From DTU015 sp012837895 (lineage in GTDB: Bacteria; Bacillota; Sulfobacillia; Fermentithermobacillales; Fermentithermobacillaceae): a DNA stretch of 27,317 nt. Shown piece by piece: positions 23,810 to 27,317 of the stretch. The position numbers and the translations under genes are program-made. The stretch covers positions 1-27,317 of the forward strand of contig JBMNKH010000005.1 of NCBI GenBank assembly GCA_050952085.1. Direction: 5' to 3'. Position 1 is the first letter of the stretch. Every line of letters begins with the position of its first letter. The notes beneath the pieces were generated by a model, which searched no databases, was not told where the DNA came from, and was given only the letters and a program-made list of their open reading frames with translations.

Positions 23810-24757
23810 TTGCTGCAGTTTATTGTCAAGAGGGTGCTGTCCGGCATACCGGTTATACTGATCGTAATGGTCCTTATCTTCTTCATAATGCGAATCATAC
23901 CCGGGGATCCCGCGGCCATGATCTTGGGAGACGAGGCGTCTATCGAGGAAATAGAAGACCTCAGAGAAAAAATGGGCTTGAATGACCCCTTACCCGTTCA
24001 GTTCATAAACTACGTGAAGGATATCGTTTCAGGGAATTGGGGCAATTCTTACCATAATGGCAGGCCTGTGTTTGAGAACATCCGCAAACGGTTGGAACCC
24101 ACGATTCTGATAGTGGTATACAGTACCGTCATATCGGTTGTGCTCGGTATCACCCTTGGTATCCTGTCTGCTCGATTCCACAATTCCTTCCTTGATTACA
24201 CCCTGACCACCGTTTCTGTATTCGGCCTGTCTGTGCCTATGTTTTGGTTCGGCGTGATGATCTTGTTCCTCTTCGGCGTAAGACTAAGATGGTTCCCTGT
24301 GCAAGGGTACAGGACCATTGCGGAAGTCGGGCTTCTCGGATCGCTCAAGTATCTTACCATGCCTTCAGTGGCTGTCGGCCTGCAGCACGTGGCCAGCATC
24401 ACCCGTTATACCAGATCCATGATGCTTGAGGTACTCGGGAACAACTATATCCGTACCGCCCACGCCAAGGGGCTTTCTGAGCGCGTTGTGTTCTACAAGC
24501 ATGCGCTCAAGAACGCCTTGTCCCCGGTAGTCACTACAATAGGCTTCTCTATGGCGAGCATGCTGGGCGGGACCGTTGTCGCTGAGATGGTGTTCAACAT
24601 CCCCGGGATGGGGAAGCTGGCCTACGATTCGCTGATCCGGCGCGATTATCCGCAGGAACAGGCCATAATCCTGTTTATGACAATCGTTTTCGTGGTTGTG
24701 AATATTGTGATGGACATCATGTACAAGTGGCTTGATCCGCGAATCGAGCTCGACTAG
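23810..24757 (+). CDS. Peptide/opine ABC transporter permease, DppB type
   Basis: This 315-residue permease starts LLQFIVKRVLSGIPVILIVM, the standard DppB N-terminus. It then has RIIPGDPAAMILG, a second helix region at about 95-125, and the EAA loop NNYIRTAHAKGLSERVVFYK. I choose TTG 23810 because AAGGGGG is 9 nt upstream and the protein then begins at the family's usual point; GTG 23786 is the longer alternative. DppB normally precedes DppC. Here it is last, five genes after DppF. Confidence 0.92.
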   Translation: MLQFIVKRVLSGIPVILIVMVLIFFIMRIIPGDPAAMILGDEASIEEIEDLREKMGLNDPLPVQFINYVKDIVSGNWGNSYHNGRPVFENIRKRLEPTILIVVYSTVISVVLGITLGILSARFHNSFLDYTLTTVSVFGLSVPMFWFGVMILFLFGVRLRWFPVQGYRTIAEVGLLGSLKYLTMPSVAVGLQHVASITRYTRSMMLEVLGNNYIRTAHAKGLSERVVFYKHALKNALSPVVTTIGFSMASMLGGTVVAEMVFNIPGMGKLAYDSLIRRDYPQEQAIILFMTIVFVVVNIVMDIMYKWLDPRIELD

Positions 24758-24837
24758 GAGTCCCTGGCCAGGGAAGACTCCGTAGGCCCCGGACTCGGGG
24801 AGAAGTCTCTGGAGATCCCAGGCTGAGCGCGAAGTCA

Positions 24838-24875
24838 AATGCCTTCGTTCTGGTTGGACGGAGGCTTTTGTCTTT
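24838..24875 (+). terminator. Terminator of the Dpp/catabolic locus
   Basis: GCCTTCGT and ACGGAGGC (8 bp, one G-U) enclose TCTGGTTGG and are followed by TTTTGTCTTT. Confidence 0.75.
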
Positions 24876-24994
24876 GGTAGGGTTTCTCTTTGGCAACACC
24901 ACTTGACAATACCACGGATTTTACATGAATGAGCATGATAATCCTCTTGCATCCGGAACCCGCACGTTGGAACATAAAGTTGGAACATAAAATT

Positions 24995-25026
24995 GAAAGG
25001 TTATTAAATAAGAATCAGTATTGATA
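24995..25026 (+). promoter_or_regulatory. Conserved Dfx leader element, copy 3
   Basis: Third gapless copy of the 32-nt element. The dyad here is ATCA-GTAT-TGAT, perfectly symmetric, so the arms co-vary between copies. It lies just downstream of a possible -10 (TAAAAT, about 24988-24993), a position suited to a repressor that covers the transcription start. Confidence 0.55.
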
Positions 25027-25076
25027 CTCTTCGTTAAGGTTCGTTACAGTAACCAAAGGAATTGGAGGTACGTCTG

Positions 25077-25460
25077 ATGGCAAATACCAACGAGGTTTAC
25101 AGGTGTAACTTGTGCGGCAACATTGTGTGGGTGGTTCACCCCGGAGTGGGCCAATTGGTGTGTTGCGGAAAGCCGATGGAACTCATGACCGAAAGGACCG
25201 CAGCGAATGAGGGAGTTGAAAAGCATGTCCCGGTGGTTGCTGAAGAAGGTACCGGGGTACTGGCGGTCAAAGTCGGCAGCGTGGAACATCCTATGAGCGA
25301 AGAACACTATATAGAATGGATCGAAGTGCAAGAGGACAACGGGAACGTACAAGCAAGATTCCTGAATCCCCAAGACAAGCCTTTTGCCCGGTTTGAACTC
25401 ACAGGCAAGCCGGTGAAAGTAAGGGCATATTGCAATCTCCACGGATTGTGGAAAGCGTAG
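25077..25460 (+). CDS. dfx: Desulfoferrodoxin (superoxide reductase)
   Basis: This 127-residue two-domain desulfoferrodoxin carries the desulforedoxin domain (1-36) with YRCNLCGN and LVCCGKPM cysteines. The superoxide reductase domain follows, with EKHVPV (Glu, Lys and first His), VEHPMSEEHYIEWIEV (two His) and the C-terminal AYCNLHGLWKA (Cys and His). These are the complete His4-Cys1 ligands of the catalytic iron. It reduces superoxide to peroxide in the cytoplasm of anaerobes, usually with rubredoxin as donor. GGAGG lies 7-8 nt before ATG 25077; an upstream in-frame ATG at 25062 sits inside that region. It is preceded by the shared 32-nt element and probably monocistronic. Confidence 0.95.
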   Translation: MANTNEVYRCNLCGNIVWVVHPGVGQLVCCGKPMELMTERTAANEGVEKHVPVVAEEGTGVLAVKVGSVEHPMSEEHYIEWIEVQEDNGNVQARFLNPQDKPFARFELTGKPVKVRAYCNLHGLWKA

Positions 25461-25515
25461 GGAAGCAAACTTGGCGAAGTAGAAGTGGAGATAGGACATA
25501 GGGAAGGAAGACGGA

Positions 25516-25554
25516 AGGAAGGCCCCTAGGGAAGCTTCGGGGGCTTTCCCTTAA
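25516..25554 (+). terminator. Possible terminator after dfx
   Basis: AAGGCCCC and GGGGGCTT pair with one mismatch around TAGGGAAGCTTC and are followed by TCCCTTAACC. The stem is fair and the T-run poor, so this is tentative. Confidence 0.4.
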
Positions 25555-25636
25555 CCTGAGGTAAGGTGCTTTTCTCAGTGAGTCTTATTCCCGCCTGAAC
25601 TCGACCGGGCATTGCGGCAGTACTATCTCAACGACA

Positions 25637-25795
25637 TCAAGAGCGCGCCAGAACAACTATGACGGCGCCTGCGCCTATGCCTACGAGGATAGACAAGACA
25701 CCCGCAAATATGATCTTGCGGATGTTGGCCATTTCCTCCGGTGTACGTTTACGCTGATTTCTACCGCTTTTCCAGAAATACCGGTTGTACTCCAT
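25637..25795 (-). CDS. 52-residue single-helix membrane protein
   Basis: Minus-strand ATG 25795 opens 52 codons: a basic N-terminus (MEYNRYFWKSGRNQRKRTPE, then EMANIRK) and a strong hydrophobic helix (IIFAGVLSILVGIGAGAVIV) ending VLARS before TGA. It starts 9 nt after the OppF stop. A GGAGG site at that stop is 14 nt away, a little far. The charge distribution (positive in, helix) fits a real small membrane protein at the end of the Opp operon. No family recognised. Confidence 0.55.
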   Translation of the reverse strand: MEYNRYFWKSGRNQRKRTPEEMANIRKIIFAGVLSILVGIGAGAVIVVLARS

Positions 25796-25804
25796 TATTC
25801 TTCA

Positions 25805-26755
25805 TTAATCCTCCAGTACGCAGGCCACATAATGTCCCGGTGCCACTTCCTTCAGCGGTATGTCGCCTGCGGTACAAGCCTCTGTGGCGTGGGGACAACG
25901 TGGAGCAAAGCGGCAACCAGGTTTCGGGTTTATCGGGCTTACGACCTCTCCGCGGATGATGTTGGTTCTGGGTTTGCGGCGGCTGCTGGATTTCGGGACA
26001 GGAATGGACGACAGCAGCGCCCTAGTGTAAGGATGACGCGGATCCTTGAACAATAGCTTGGAGGGGCACAGCTCAGCGCACTTGCCCAGATACATGACGG
26101 CGATGTCATCGGATATGTGGCGCACGACCGATAGATCGTGAGTAATGAACAAGTAGGTGAGCCCCTGTGCTTCCTGGAGGTCCATGAGCAGATTCAGGAT
26201 CTGTGCCTGGATTGATACGTCCAGGGCGGAAACGGGTTCGTCACATACTATGAACTTGGGGTTCAGCGCCAGTGCCCGGGCGACCCCGATTCGTTGGCGG
26301 CGGCCTCCGTCCAACTCATGGGGATAGGCGCCTGCAAGCCTTTGCGCCAGGCCTACCATGTCCATCAAGTCGGCCGTTTTCTCGTACACCGCGCGGCTGC
26401 TGCACACACGATTAACAAGGAGGGGCTCTGCGATAAGTTCCTGGACGCTCATGCGCGGGTTCAGGCTGCTGTAGGGATCTTGGAAGATCATCTGCATCTC
26501 TTTGCGCAGCTCGCGCCTTTTCTTCTGGGAACAGGTCATCAGGTTGATCCCGTTGAAAATGATACCTCCGGAGGTAGGTGTCTCCAGTCCTATTACCGTG
26601 CGCCCCAGGGTGGTCTTTCCGCACCCTGATTCGCCCACTACTCCCAGAGTCTTGCCCTCTTCAATTGAAAGGTTGACGCCGTCCACAGCGTGTAGGTAGC
26701 CGTTTCTTACTTCAAAGTATTTCTTTAGATTCCTTATTTCCAACAGCGGACTCAT
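25805..26755 (-). CDS. Peptide ABC transporter ATPase, OppF/DppF type
   Basis: The 316-residue ATPase has Walker A GESGCGKTT, Q-loop IFQDPYSSLNPRM, Walker B FIVCDEPVSALD, H-loop ITHDLS, and the C-terminal CRFAPRCPHATEAC cysteine domain. The signature motif reads LDGGRRQRI instead of LSGGQxQR: the canonical Ser is Asp, an unusual change in the ATP-contacting loop. ATG 26755 overlaps the stop of the upstream OppD gene (ATGA), which fixes the start. This is a second, separate Opp/Dpp operon on the minus strand, convergent with the dfx gene. Confidence 0.92.
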   Translation of the reverse strand: MSPLLEIRNLKKYFEVRNGYLHAVDGVNLSIEEGKTLGVVGESGCGKTTLGRTVIGLETPTSGGIIFNGINLMTCSQKKRRELRKEMQMIFQDPYSSLNPRMSVQELIAEPLLVNRVCSSRAVYEKTADLMDMVGLAQRLAGAYPHELDGGRRQRIGVARALALNPKFIVCDEPVSALDVSIQAQILNLLMDLQEAQGLTYLFITHDLSVVRHISDDIAVMYLGKCAELCPSKLLFKDPRHPYTRALLSSIPVPKSSSRRKPRTNIIRGEVVSPINPKPGCRFAPRCPHATEACTAGDIPLKEVAPGHYVACVLED

Positions 26756-27317
26756 TTGCCGGTCCCCTCCCCGAACAGATGACACATTATTTTGAGATCG
26801 CCGTCGCCTATCAAGTACGTGTCCGGTTTCTGTTCAGTGCAAACATCCATGCGATGTGGGCAGCGGGGTGCGAATTTGCATCCGGGGGGAAGCGCCGTGG
26901 GATCGGGCATCAGTCCCTCAATGGGGGAAAGGCGCTTGGCATCGCTTTCCAAACTCGGGATGGAACCGAATAGGCCTACTGTATAAGGATGGTGGATGTT
27001 TCCGTCCAATACTTCTTCCGCCGTTCCGTATTCCACGATCTCTCCGGCATACATAACTGCGACAAAATCACAAGTTTCAGCCACCACTCCAAAGTCGTGG
27101 CTGATGACTATCATGGCGGTGCCCAGTTCTTCCTGAAGCCGGCGCATCATCGCCAGCACTTGGGCCTGTATGGTCACATCCAAGGCGGTGGTAGGTTCGT
27201 CTGCTATCAACAAGTCCGGATTGCAGGCCAATGCCATGGAGATTACAACCCGCTGCTGCATGCCACCTGAAAACTGGTGAGGATAGCCGTTCTTGCGCTC
27301 CGGTTCTATCCCGACCA
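26752..27317 (-). CDS. Peptide ABC transporter ATPase, OppD/DppD type (partial)
   Basis: The C-terminal 188 residues or so of an OppD-type ATPase; the 5' end lies beyond the window. Visible are YPHQFSGGMQQRV (signature), Walker B LLIADEPTTALD, H-loop ISHDFG, and the C-terminal CKFAPRCPHRMDVC segment. It is coupled to the OppF gene by ATGA. The permease and binding-protein genes of this operon should lie further right. Confidence 0.92.
   Translation of the reverse strand, partial: VGIEPERKNGYPHQFSGGMQQRVVISMALACNPDLLIADEPTTALDVTIQAQVLAMMRRLQEELGTAMIVISHDFGVVAETCDFVAVMYAGEIVEYGTAEEVLDGNIHHPYTVGLFGSIPSLESDAKRLSPIEGLMPDPTALPPGCKFAPRCPHRMDVCTEQKPDTYLIGDGDLKIMCHLFGEGTGK

Larger units (their letters stand above)
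24758..25076. other. Intergenic region, dppB to dfx
   Basis: These 319 bp hold a terminator (24838-24875), the 19-nt block shared with 248-266, a perfect 13-bp tandem duplication (24966-24991) and the third Dfx leader element. No gene is seen. Confidence 0.6.

Noticed and set aside
22707..23810. 367-residue minus-strand ORF
   Set aside because: Antisense to the binding-protein gene, which has a signal peptide and full family match; composition is that of a reverse frame.

Overview
The window looks like a chromosomal segment of an anaerobic, mid-GC Gram-positive of the Clostridia/Bacillota type. The reasons are superoxide-reductase-type iron proteins (desulfoferrodoxin/desulforedoxin), strong AGGAGG-type ribosome sites with many GTG/TTG starts, lipoprotein-type binding proteins, and OmpR-family two-component plus FtsX-type ABC modules. 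I cannot name a genus. No rRNA, tRNA or CRISPR array was found.

Layout. (1) 1-636: leader and a truncated desulfoferrodoxin gene, cut at about 580/581 where a minus-strand transposase 5' fragment begins. (2) About 581-4556: an AT-rich island. It holds a CPBP membrane protease (minus) between two copies of an IS end, then a small XRE regulator with a membrane partner, then a lipoprotein, a small membrane protein and an S41 protease. Palindromic AAGYAYRCTT sites lie at the promoters on both sides of xre and suggest one regulon. (3) About 4556-7141: a gene graveyard. It has fragments of a helicase-like gene, an FMN reductase, an HNH-type protein and a D-Ala-D-Ala-ligase-like protein around one intact HIT gene. 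It also has a striking array of about 18 imperfect palindromes spaced by 32 or 41-42 bp, that is 3 or 4 helical turns. (4) 7215-12809 (minus): response regulator, histidine kinase, ABC ATPase and FtsX-type permease, ending in a good terminator. (5) 12941-13159: a free-standing desulforedoxin-like gene behind the same conserved leader motif as the other two Dfx genes. (6) 13528-14445 (minus): a LysR regulator divergent from a large peptide/opine-type import and catabolism locus (14902-24757). The locus order is DppC, DppD, DppF, M20 amidohydrolase, AlaDH/PNT-family dehydrogenase, MmgE/PrpD protein, binding lipoprotein, DppB. (7) 25077-25460: full-length desulfoferrodoxin. (8) 25637-27317 (minus): the 3' end of a second Opp/Dpp operon (OppD partial, OppF) followed by a 52-residue membrane protein.

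How it may work together (inference): the LysR locus imports a small amide or peptide-like compound, the M20 enzyme opens an amide bond, the PNT-family enzyme handles an amino/keto acid, and the PrpD-family protein does a dehydration, decarboxylation or epimerisation. The three Dfx-type loci share a 32-nt leader element that is plausibly a Fur/PerR-family operator, so they probably respond together to oxygen, peroxide or iron. The most unusual features are the helically phased palindrome array, the shared Dfx leader with three paralogues at different stages of completeness, and the XRE/CPBP/S41 island with its palindromic operators.
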